In this document: piece by piece, positions 16,491 through 23,924 of the stretch
Layout of the letters: the number at the start of each line of letters is the position of its first letter
Numbering within the stretch: the first letter of the stretch is position 1
Notes under the pieces: generated by a model
The model's input: the letters and a program-made list of their open reading frames with translations, nothing else
Told to the model about the DNA's origin: nothing
The model's database searches: none
Program-made: the position numbers and the translations under genes
Assembly (NCBI GenBank): GCA_016281295.1
Contig: JAEEII010000287.1
Coordinates: 58,615-122,614, forward strand
Direction: 5' to 3'
Source: Bacteroidales bacterium
GTDB taxonomy: Bacteria; Bacteroidota; Bacteroidia; Bacteroidales; F082
DNA: 64,000 nt

Positions 16491-19400
16491 AAACTATACC
16501 TTAAACCAAGCATTGCCGACCAGGTGGAAAGTGTTCCAGCGTATGGATTCCATTCAGGTTGGTTGAAATGGTATTTGCCATCTTTCCAAGTGAGGATGTC
16601 GCTGCTGCTTAAACGCTCGATATTGCCCCAACCTCTGTAAAGCAGGTTCGCTACATTGTTCAAATCAATGCTTCCGCTTAAAGTATGTCCGTTGCAGAAC
16701 TGAATCGAACGTTCGTATTTGATGTTGATAAGGTTGCGCCAAGGAGCGATGGCAGCACCACGAGTGGCATATTCACCACGATGTTTGTTCAGATAGCGGT
16801 CATTTTTGATGAATTCGTTGAACGCCGCGGCGTTTTCTTTGCTCACATATTCATTCACAAGACTGTGAAGCAGCTGTTCTTCTGTTGGGATGTAAATCAG
16901 GCTGTTCGAACCGCCGTCGCCGTTTACGTTGCCCGACATCGTGTAGCTGTACCGCGTATAACTGTAGCTGCCCACAAATGCATGGTTGAAACCGGTGTAG
17001 TATAGACCAATGGATTCAGTGGTGCGTTTCCCGGTCTTCCAGGTCCACGCTGCATTCAACAGCACTCGATGAGGCGCGACGTAAGAACTGTAGCCAAGTT
17101 CATGACTATTGCTGCCATGGACACCGAATGTGTTGGTGGCGAATGCGGTCATCACTTGGTCGCCGATGCCGTCGGTGACATTTTTGCCGACAGCGTAGGT
17201 GTATGCAGCTGTCAAGCTCAGCCCAAAAGGAAAAGCTTTGCTTACTTGTCCGGTAATCGAATAATAATAACCATTTCTTTCGCTGTTGGTAATCAAGAAG
17301 GGGTTGATTGTGCCACCAATGGAGTTCTTGATGCCTTCGCTGATCCATGAGGCACGTTTCCCGGGCTCGCCTGGAAGCTGGATGGAATCACCTTGTATCA
17401 TGCCAAGACGAGTGACAGCCACTGAGGCGAGGTCCTTGCTGTAAACACCCTCAAGACGACCGTGAATATCGCCAGGCAGTGTGGCCTCCAGGGTCAAAGA
17501 GGATTTCCAAGTCTGTGGCATTCTCAAAGACTTGTCGAGGATGGTGGCGATTTGCGAGGCAGGCAGGTCGCCGATCTTCAGCAGGCTGCTGTTGTTGGCA
17601 ATAATCTCATCTACAGAACTGTAAAAGCCGATGGGTTTATTATAGGTGAGATAGGTGCCCTGAGCCACATTGCTGTTGCAGACCGTGGTGACAATCCATA
17701 CCAGTGGAAGTCTTCCAGTGTAGATGCCCGTGCCGCCATAGAGCTTAAGTTTATTGTTGCCGAGGATATCCCACTCGAAACCTAAACGGGGTGAGAAATC
17801 TACTCGTGTCTTGGGCATATCGGCGGTAGAGAGACCTGATAGGCTGTTGTTGCCGTCGGCAATGGCGTGATGCGTGAAGGTTGAGTCAATCACAACCCCG
17901 GCGGTGTCGTATGAATAAACATAATTGTCCCAACCATGCTGGAATTCTTGATTAATGTTGTAATCGACAATAGACGGATAGTAAGGCAGCTCAAGACGTA
18001 AACCAGCGGTCATTTTGAAATGCTCAGAAAACGTCATCTCGTCTTGTGCGTAGAGCGAGTTCTGGAAGAAGTTAAACGAAGTGGCTTCCTGCTCATGCTT
18101 TTCATTGTTGCCGTATGCGATGGTAAAGGCTGCGGGTGTGGCGTGGTTTACAAAGTCATCCCAGGAGTTATAGACATAGTATCCAGCACCTCCTTGCATG
18201 AATCGGTTGGTGGTCTTGTCGAACTCAAACTGCAAACCTCCTACGACATGATGGATGCCAAAGGCGTAACCTAGTTCATCAGTGGCGATGAAGTTATGCA
18301 CCTCGCTCCCTGTGCCGTATGTGAACGGATCAGGGCCAAAAGAGGTGTACACCGCTTTGGTGCCGTCTTCAAGAGGTTCCAAAATGTCAACCGTAGGGAA
18401 GAGCGGACGCGTCATCTTGCGTGGCTCATGCTGCAAGGAATAGACCAGTCGAAGCGTGTTGTTCAGTTGTCCGTTTAAAAACCGGCTGTTCAATTCAGCG
18501 GCAGCCGACCTGAAGTTGCGCTGTTGATAATAGCTGGAACTTTCAAAATACATGGCGTAATCGGATAGACGACCGTAGGAGTTTTTGTTATAAAGGCTGC
18601 TGCTGAGGGGAGTGATGGAGGCAGAGGGAGTGGAGAATGCTTGGTATCGGGCGTCCGTAAAACGAAGTTGAAGACGATGATCTTTGTTGATGTTCCAGTC
18701 GAGACGTGCCAGTAACCGGTAGTCAGGAGTGTAGAAAGAGTAGTTCTGATAGGCACCGGGGTCATAGCCGTATGTGTCGATCAGATACTGGCGGATTTCA
18801 TTCATTTTCTGAATAGTGGGACGGTTGTATTGAGTGCTTCCACTCCAAGGAAACAGCTCGTTTTCTCTGGCGTAACGAGTTTGGCCTTGCTCGATATCAT
18901 ATTGGTATTCAAAGTTGACGAAGTAGAATAATTTATTTTTCACGATGGGGCCACCCACTGAAAAACCAGTGATGTTTTGCACGGATTGGTTGAGTTTCAG
19001 TCGTTCAGGATATTGTCCCTGGGCATTTTCCACACCATATTCGGTTCCGTGCAGCTTGTCGTTGGTAAAGAAATCGTAAACGTTGACCTTTAGATTGTTA
19101 GAGCCTCTTTTGGTGATGGCATTCACCATGCCTCCAGTGAAACCGTTCTGACGCACATCGTAAGGAGCGATGCTGATGGACATGGCTTCGATGGCATCGA
19201 GTGCAATGGGTGTTCCATTGGCGGGTAGATTGTTACCGATACCGTATGAGTTATGGAAAGAGGCACCATCGACGGTGACGTAAGATTGACGGTAGTTTCC
19301 GCCACCTATGGCTAAACCATTGGTGGTGCTGGAGGCTTGTGGAGTCAAGGCAATCAAGTCGTTAAGGCTTCGTTCTACCGTGGGCAGTGAGGTGATTTCC

Positions 19401-19813
19401 TCGACATTGATAGTTGTCATGACACTGCTGGTCTCATCGTGTATCACCGCGGGTACAGCTATGGTGATTTCGCTGAGGCTGATCGAATCAGTCAGAAGTG
19501 TCACATTAAGCAATTTGTCTTCACCAAGGGCCAAATAGATGTCGTGAATGGTCTTGGTTTGAAAGCCCATGGAGCGAATCTCCACGGAATAGGGTCCGCC
19601 AGGTATTAAATTAAATAGGTGGTAACCTCCGTTTTTGTCGGTAACAGTGGCATGTCGCATCCCGGAGGGGTCGTGTGTCGCTGTGACGGTTGCTCCTAAT
19701 AGGAATTCATGGTTTTGATCGGAAACATAACCTCTAAGGTTAGCAGTAGTGATTTGTGCATTCGTTAATAATGAACTGAATAGCAATAAAATAGCGATTG
19801 TAAGTCGTTTCAT
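16487..19813 (-). CDS. Oar-like TonB-dependent outer-membrane protein (downstream paralogue)
   Basis: The 1108-residue outer-membrane protein begins with a signal peptide (MKRLTIAILLLFSSLLTNAQ). Next comes a carboxypeptidase-regulatory-like beta-sandwich (about 24-110, LRGYVSDQNHEFLLGATVTA), a TonB plug-like region (about 125-235, SLNDLIALTPQAS, YRQSYVTVDGASFHNSYGIG, GFTGGMVNAITKRGSN), then a large beta-barrel ending in the membrane-insertion signal AMLGLRYSF. This is the Oar/OmpA-related TonB receptor layout common in Bacteroidota. No SusD partner is adjacent, so the cargo is unknown. It is a paralogue of the next gene upstream, with its own promoter. The 3' end overlaps aroC by 4 bp. Confidence 0.9.
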   Translation of the reverse strand: MKRLTIAILLLFSSLLTNAQITTANLRGYVSDQNHEFLLGATVTATHDPSGMRHATVTDKNGGYHLFNLIPGGPYSVEIRSMGFQTKTIHDIYLALGEDKLLNVTLLTDSISLSEITIAVPAVIHDETSSVMTTINVEEITSLPTVERSLNDLIALTPQASSTTNGLAIGGGNYRQSYVTVDGASFHNSYGIGNNLPANGTPIALDAIEAMSISIAPYDVRQNGFTGGMVNAITKRGSNNLKVNVYDFFTNDKLHGTEYGVENAQGQYPERLKLNQSVQNITGFSVGGPIVKNKLFYFVNFEYQYDIEQGQTRYARENELFPWSGSTQYNRPTIQKMNEIRQYLIDTYGYDPGAYQNYSFYTPDYRLLARLDWNINKDHRLQLRFTDARYQAFSTPSASITPLSSSLYNKNSYGRLSDYAMYFESSSYYQQRNFRSAAAELNSRFLNGQLNNTLRLVYSLQHEPRKMTRPLFPTVDILEPLEDGTKAVYTSFGPDPFTYGTGSEVHNFIATDELGYAFGIHHVVGGLQFEFDKTTNRFMQGGAGYYVYNSWDDFVNHATPAAFTIAYGNNEKHEQEATSFNFFQNSLYAQDEMTFSEHFKMTAGLRLELPYYPSIVDYNINQEFQHGWDNYVYSYDTAGVVIDSTFTHHAIADGNNSLSGLSTADMPKTRVDFSPRLGFEWDILGNNKLKLYGGTGIYTGRLPLVWIVTTVCNSNVAQGTYLTYNKPIGFYSSVDEIIANNSSLLKIGDLPASQIATILDKSLRMPQTWKSSLTLEATLPGDIHGRLEGVYSKDLASVAVTRLGMIQGDSIQLPGEPGKRASWISEGIKNSIGGTINPFLITNSERNGYYYSITGQVSKAFPFGLSLTAAYTYAVGKNVTDGIGDQVMTAFATNTFGVHGSNSHELGYSSYVAPHRVLLNAAWTWKTGKRTTESIGLYYTGFNHAFVGSYSYTRYSYTMSGNVNGDGGSNSLIYIPTEEQLLHSLVNEYVSKENAAAFNEFIKNDRYLNKHRGEYATRGAAIAPWRNLINIKYERSIQFCNGHTLSGSIDLNNVANLLYRGWGNIERLSSSDILTWKDGKYHFNQPEWNPYAGTLSTWSAMLGLRYSF

Positions 19814-19835
19814 AGAAAAAAAATTTTATCGGGCG

Positions 19836-19843
19836 CAAAGATA
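19836..19843 (-). promoter_or_regulatory. -7 box for the downstream Oar-like gene
   Basis: TATCTTTG on the minus strand 23 bases before the ATG at 19813, placed after the terminator of the upstream paralogue. The two paralogues can therefore be transcribed separately. Confidence 0.55.
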
Positions 19844-19860
19844 GAAAAAGTTCTGACAAT

Positions 19861-19893
19861 AAAAAAAGGGGATAACTAAAAAGCCACCCCCTT
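19861..19893 (-). terminator. Rho-independent terminator of the upstream Oar-like gene
   Basis: On the minus strand AAGGGG (19893-19888) pairs with CCCCTT (19871-19866), followed by a run of T, about 24 bases after the stop at 19917. Confidence 0.65.
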
Positions 19894-19916
19894 AAAAGTA
19901 AGTATTGACCGTTCGC

Positions 19917-22900
19917 TTAGAACTTGTAACGGAAGCTCAGGGCTGCGGACCAAGTGGAAGCCAATTTGGCGTGGTTGGCCCAGGTGGGTTGGGTGAAGGT
20001 ATATTGCCCGTTGGCATATCTCAGCACCACATTGCCACTGAGTTCTTGATAAGTGCTCCATTCGTGGTTGAGCATGTTGGCGATATTTTTGACATCAGCG
20101 GCGATTTCGAAAGTGTTCTTCTTGCCCATGATATCGACACAGAATTCCTGACTGACATGGAAGTTGATTCTGTTGAGCCAGGGTGCCAAGATGGCATTGC
20201 GTTCCTCATACTGGCCGCGATGGCTGCTCAGGTATGCATCGTTATTGATGAATTGGTTAAAGGCTGCTTTGTTAGCATCGTCCACAAATGGCATATCCAT
20301 CAGTTCGAGTTCAGTGGGGATGTAAAGGAGCTGGTTGGCGCTGGTTCCGCTCACATTATTCATGACGTATGACACTCTGGTATAAGAGTAGTTTCCAACA
20401 AAGCCGGCATTGAATCCTTCATAGAACAGTCCGATGTTAGTGGAAGTGCGTTTTCCTTCGGGAATCTGATAGTTGATGTTGGCAATCAAACGGTGAGGCG
20501 GGAGGAAGCCTGAGATACCCAGTTCTGGGGTGTTTGAACCATTTTTATTATAGGTGTTTCCGAATCCCGAGATCTGGTCGCCGTCTCCGTCGCTCACTGA
20601 TTTTCCATAGCTGTAGGTATAGGCCAACATGGTGGAGAGGCCGCATTTGAACTCTTTTGACAGTTGAGCGGTGAGAGAATAGTAGTAGCCGTGGAGATCG
20701 GTCTCATTGTGAAGGTAATACCCATTCATTCTGGCGCTATCACCATTGAGGATGTTTTCTGATTGCCAAACCTCACGCAGGCCATTTTCGCCAGGCAGTT
20801 GCTGGAGTCCAGCAAGCTTCATGCCGAGCACGGAGGCATAAACCTCATTGTAGTTATAGCTGAACACACCTTCCAAGGTGGCTTCGAAGCCGTATGGCAG
20901 CTGGGCATCCAATCCTAAAGAGCTCTTCCAAGCGGAGGGCATCTTAAGGTCTTTGGCGAGGATGGTGGCGGCAGTGGGAGCGGCAAGGTCTTTGCTCACG
21001 AAATTGCCATGATAGAGCTCGTTGAGTTGTTCAGCCACAGACTGATGGAAATGGATCACGTCATTACCCGTGTTGTCGTTGGCGATGTACTGGCATTGCA
21101 GCACGTTGGCATTACCCATGGCAGAGACAATCCACACGAAGGGGATGCGACCTGTAAAGATACCGGTACCACCACGGAGAATCATGCTGCGGTCGTGAAG
21201 GACATCCCAGCTGAAGCCCAGTCTCGGAGAGACGTTGAACCGGTTTTTCGGAAGGTCGGCTGTGCTGAGACCAGCAAAAGAGGAGTTTGGGTTGGCCTGG
21301 GCAACAGAGTCGAAGTCGATATTGAAATTGTTGTTGGGGTTGGTCAGGAAAGGCATCTCGAGACGCAGACCTGCTGTGGCTTTGAAGTACTCACTAAGGC
21401 TCATCTCATCTTGGATATAGGCAGAGGCTTGTGAGTAGTCAAAAGAGGGATATTCTTGGGTGAGCGTGTTGTTGTTAGGATGGGTGATCATGTAAAGGGC
21501 GGGGCCGGCTGCCGTGGTGGGATTTGTCACGTCATCAACGAAGTCCTGCCAGGAGTTGTAGAGATACCATCCGGCACCTCCTTGCATAAAACCATTCTTA
21601 GTGCGATTCCACTCGAATTGGAGACCGCCTGTCATGTTGTGCATGCCGTCAACCCATGAGATTTCATCGGTGGCGATGACGGTCTGCACATCACGCATGT
21701 TGCCGTATGTGAACGGATCCACGCCGAAGGTAGTGAACATGGCCGTGTTGTCACTGCCAGTGACTCCTTCATCACTCATGATGTCAACAGTGGGGAAGAG
21801 GTCTCCAACGAAAGAACGAGGCTCGTCTTGATGTGACCAGGTGACACGGAACATGTTGTTGGCTCTGTTGGCCCGGAATCGGGTGTTCAGCTCAGCGGCG
21901 GCTGACATGAAGTTTTGCTCTTGGAAGAAACGGGCACTTTCAAAAGGAAGGGCATAGGAAGACTGGCGTCCAGCTCTGTACCTATCGAAGTGATATTGAA
22001 CACCTCCAAAGGTGTAACTTGTGTTGGTCCCACCCAAGGGATTCATGGAACTCACTGGGGCATTGGAGACGGAGTTGTGGGAATGGCTGAAACGAACGAT
22101 GAGGTTGTTGTAATCATTGATGTTCCAGTCCAAACGGGCAAGCACCTTGTAGTCAGGGGTTGACAGTGAATATTTTTGATAGCGTCCAGGGTCGTATCCC
22201 TTGGTGGCCAGGAAGTCCTTGATGCTATTCATCTCTGATTCCAAAGGTCGGTTGTAAACCACATCCGACCCGAACTCTTGTGAATCTTTGGTACGAGCGA
22301 CGTCGGTGGAACCAGGCAGGTCATCAACCGCATATTCCGCATTGACAAAGAAAAACAGCTTGTCTTTGACAATCGGACCGCCGACCGTGAATCCGGTTGT
22401 GTTGTTCAGAGAATACGTGTTGGTCAGCTCTTGGTCACCCACCCAGTAGCCTTTCAGTGCGTTGTGTTGGAAGTAGTTGTACAGTGAGGCGTGCCATTCG
22501 TTGGAACCGCTTCTGGTAACCGCATTGATGGCACCACCGGTAAAACCACTTTGACGCACATCGTATGGTGTGATGCTGACGGTCATGGTTTCCAAAGCGT
22601 CGAGTGAGATGGGGCTGCCGTCGCTGGGGAGGTTGCCGCCGATGCCGAAGGCGTTGTTGAAGGCAGCTCCGTCAACGGTGAAATAGGATTGGCGATAGTT
22701 GCCTCCACCAATCGATAAGTTGCTGCCATGAGTGGCCGCTTGGGGGGTCAAGGCAAGAATATCGTTCAGGTTGCGGGTCAAGGTAGGCATGTTTTGGATC
22801 TGCTCTGTACTAATGGAAGTGACTGCTCCAGCGTGATCCGTGTCCAAAGTGCCATCGGTAATAGCATCCGCCGTGATGATGATCTCATTCAATCCGATGG

Positions 22901-23228
22901 CTTCTTCTTTCATGTGTGTGTTAATCACTTTGGTCTCTCCTAAAGTGGTGGTAACACCGTTGATAGTAACCATCTGAAAACCAACCATCCGGAACTCCAT
23001 TTTATAAGGACCACCAGGACGGATGTTCAGCAGTCGATAAATGCCGTACATATCGGCCACTGCGTAGTATTGCGATCCCGAAGGGACGTGTGTGGCAATC
23101 ACAGTGGCCCCTGGAAGGGGGTGCTTGTCGTTGTCAGTGATTTTGCCACTAATGTTTGAGGTGGTTACTTGCGCCATCAAACTGATGGAAGCAACCATTG
23201 CCAGAAGAAAAGTAAATAGCTTTCTCAT
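19917..23228 (-). CDS. Oar-like TonB-dependent outer-membrane protein (upstream paralogue)
   Basis: A 1103-residue protein with the same layout as its downstream neighbour: signal peptide (MRKLFTFLLAMVASISLMAQ), carboxypeptidase-regulatory-like domain (ISGKITDNDKHPLPGATVIA), plug-like region (NLNDILALTPQAA, YRQSYFTVDGAAFNNAFGIG, GFTGGAINAVTRSGSN) and a barrel ending in AALSFRYKF. Shared blocks include YGIG/FGIGGNLP, PYDVRQ.GFTGG and the repeated YSYTRVSYVM-type barrel strands, so the pair arose by gene duplication. A terminator follows. The substrate is unknown and no SusD-like lipoprotein is next to it. Confidence 0.9.
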   Translation of the reverse strand: MRKLFTFLLAMVASISLMAQVTTSNISGKITDNDKHPLPGATVIATHVPSGSQYYAVADMYGIYRLLNIRPGGPYKMEFRMVGFQMVTINGVTTTLGETKVINTHMKEEAIGLNEIIITADAITDGTLDTDHAGAVTSISTEQIQNMPTLTRNLNDILALTPQAATHGSNLSIGGGNYRQSYFTVDGAAFNNAFGIGGNLPSDGSPISLDALETMTVSITPYDVRQSGFTGGAINAVTRSGSNEWHASLYNYFQHNALKGYWVGDQELTNTYSLNNTTGFTVGGPIVKDKLFFFVNAEYAVDDLPGSTDVARTKDSQEFGSDVVYNRPLESEMNSIKDFLATKGYDPGRYQKYSLSTPDYKVLARLDWNINDYNNLIVRFSHSHNSVSNAPVSSMNPLGGTNTSYTFGGVQYHFDRYRAGRQSSYALPFESARFFQEQNFMSAAAELNTRFRANRANNMFRVTWSHQDEPRSFVGDLFPTVDIMSDEGVTGSDNTAMFTTFGVDPFTYGNMRDVQTVIATDEISWVDGMHNMTGGLQFEWNRTKNGFMQGGAGWYLYNSWQDFVDDVTNPTTAAGPALYMITHPNNNTLTQEYPSFDYSQASAYIQDEMSLSEYFKATAGLRLEMPFLTNPNNNFNIDFDSVAQANPNSSFAGLSTADLPKNRFNVSPRLGFSWDVLHDRSMILRGGTGIFTGRIPFVWIVSAMGNANVLQCQYIANDNTGNDVIHFHQSVAEQLNELYHGNFVSKDLAAPTAATILAKDLKMPSAWKSSLGLDAQLPYGFEATLEGVFSYNYNEVYASVLGMKLAGLQQLPGENGLREVWQSENILNGDSARMNGYYLHNETDLHGYYYSLTAQLSKEFKCGLSTMLAYTYSYGKSVSDGDGDQISGFGNTYNKNGSNTPELGISGFLPPHRLIANINYQIPEGKRTSTNIGLFYEGFNAGFVGNYSYTRVSYVMNNVSGTSANQLLYIPTELELMDMPFVDDANKAAFNQFINNDAYLSSHRGQYEERNAILAPWLNRINFHVSQEFCVDIMGKKNTFEIAADVKNIANMLNHEWSTYQELSGNVVLRYANGQYTFTQPTWANHAKLASTWSAALSFRYKF

Positions 23229-23275
23229 AAATGATACATTTGGTTTAAATAAATTGTTTGCTCGTTTTATTACCG

Positions 23276-23283
23276 CAAAAGTA
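23276..23283 (-). promoter_or_regulatory. -7 box for the upstream Oar-like gene
   Basis: TACTTTTG on the minus strand, 48 bases before the ATG at 23228. No convincing -33 box is seen at the usual distance. Confidence 0.4.
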
Positions 23284-23400
23284 TCAAAATAACTTTTCTT
23301 GCCTCTTCTGCAAAACGTTTTTTTTTATGGAATTAACGAACAACCATTGTTGATAAAAGAAGGCAAATTTGAGTGAAATCTAAAAAAAATACCTTTATTT

Positions 23401-23431
23401 CTTGGTTACTAATAAAAAACCACTACCTTTG
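23401..23431 (+). promoter_or_regulatory. Promoter for the small lipoprotein gene
   Basis: CTTG at 23401-23404, spacer of exactly 19, TACCTTTG at 23424-23431. It lies 26 bases before the ATG at 23457 and downstream of an alternative in-frame ATG at 23373, which rules that earlier start out. Confidence 0.65.
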
Positions 23432-23456
23432 TACAGAAATATTAACAAGTATCACT

Positions 23457-23822
23457 ATGAAAAAAGCATTTCTCGCTATTGTCATGAGCGTTATCATGAT
23501 TGTTATGGCCTCTTGCGGTGGCAACAGCCATTCAAAGGCTTTTAATGAATCGAAGAAAATCATCGACAAGATTTCTGAATCGCTAAAACAAGCTAAGACC
23601 TGTGATGACCTCGACGTGGCGGCATTCGGCATTTTGGGGCTTCTTGGCGTGGAAGGTATTGACGCTATTTCTGAAACCGAACAGCAACAACTTTCAGAAC
23701 TGACTGAAAAAATGCAAAACCTCATGGAGCAGAAAAAGGAAGAGCTGGAATGCGATGATGACGATTTCTGGGGCTCAGATGATGAAACACCTCTTGACGA
23801 ACCATTTGATGAAGAGGAGTGA
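23457..23822 (+). CDS. Small acidic lipoprotein of unknown function
   Basis: The start at 23457 gives MKKAFLAIVMSVIMIVMASC, a lipoprotein signal with the lipidated Cys at residue 20. The 121-residue protein has a helical middle with a hydrophobic stretch (DVAAFGILGLLGVEGI), a Gln/Glu-rich helix, and an extremely acidic tail (ECDDDDFWGSDDETPLDEPF and beyond). No known domain is recognised. It is monocistronic, with a good promoter and a strong terminator, between the Oar-like and C10 protease genes. A role cannot be inferred from position alone. Confidence 0.78.
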   Translation: MKKAFLAIVMSVIMIVMASCGGNSHSKAFNESKKIIDKISESLKQAKTCDDLDVAAFGILGLLGVEGIDAISETEQQQLSELTEKMQNLMEQKKEELECDDDDFWGSDDETPLDEPFDEEE

Positions 23823-23847
23823 TTCTGCTTCAGAAAACAAATTCAAT

Positions 23848-23878
23848 GAGGGCGACTGAAATAGTCGCTCTCTTTTTG
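23848..23878 (+). terminator. Rho-independent terminator of the small lipoprotein gene
   Basis: GAGGGCGACT pairs with AGTCGCTCTC (ten pairs, one G-U) across a GAAAT loop, followed by TTTTT. It lies 25 bases after the stop. Confidence 0.85.
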
Positions 23879-23888
23879 TGAAAAGTAT

Positions 23889-23896
23889 TATCTTTG
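23889..23896 (+). promoter_or_regulatory. -7 box for the first C10 protease gene
   Basis: TATCTTTG 28 bases before the ATG at 23925, directly after the terminator. No TTTG is seen at the normal spacing. Confidence 0.5.
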
Positions 23897-23924
23897 CAGT
23901 TTCATATATTAAATACGTATTCTA

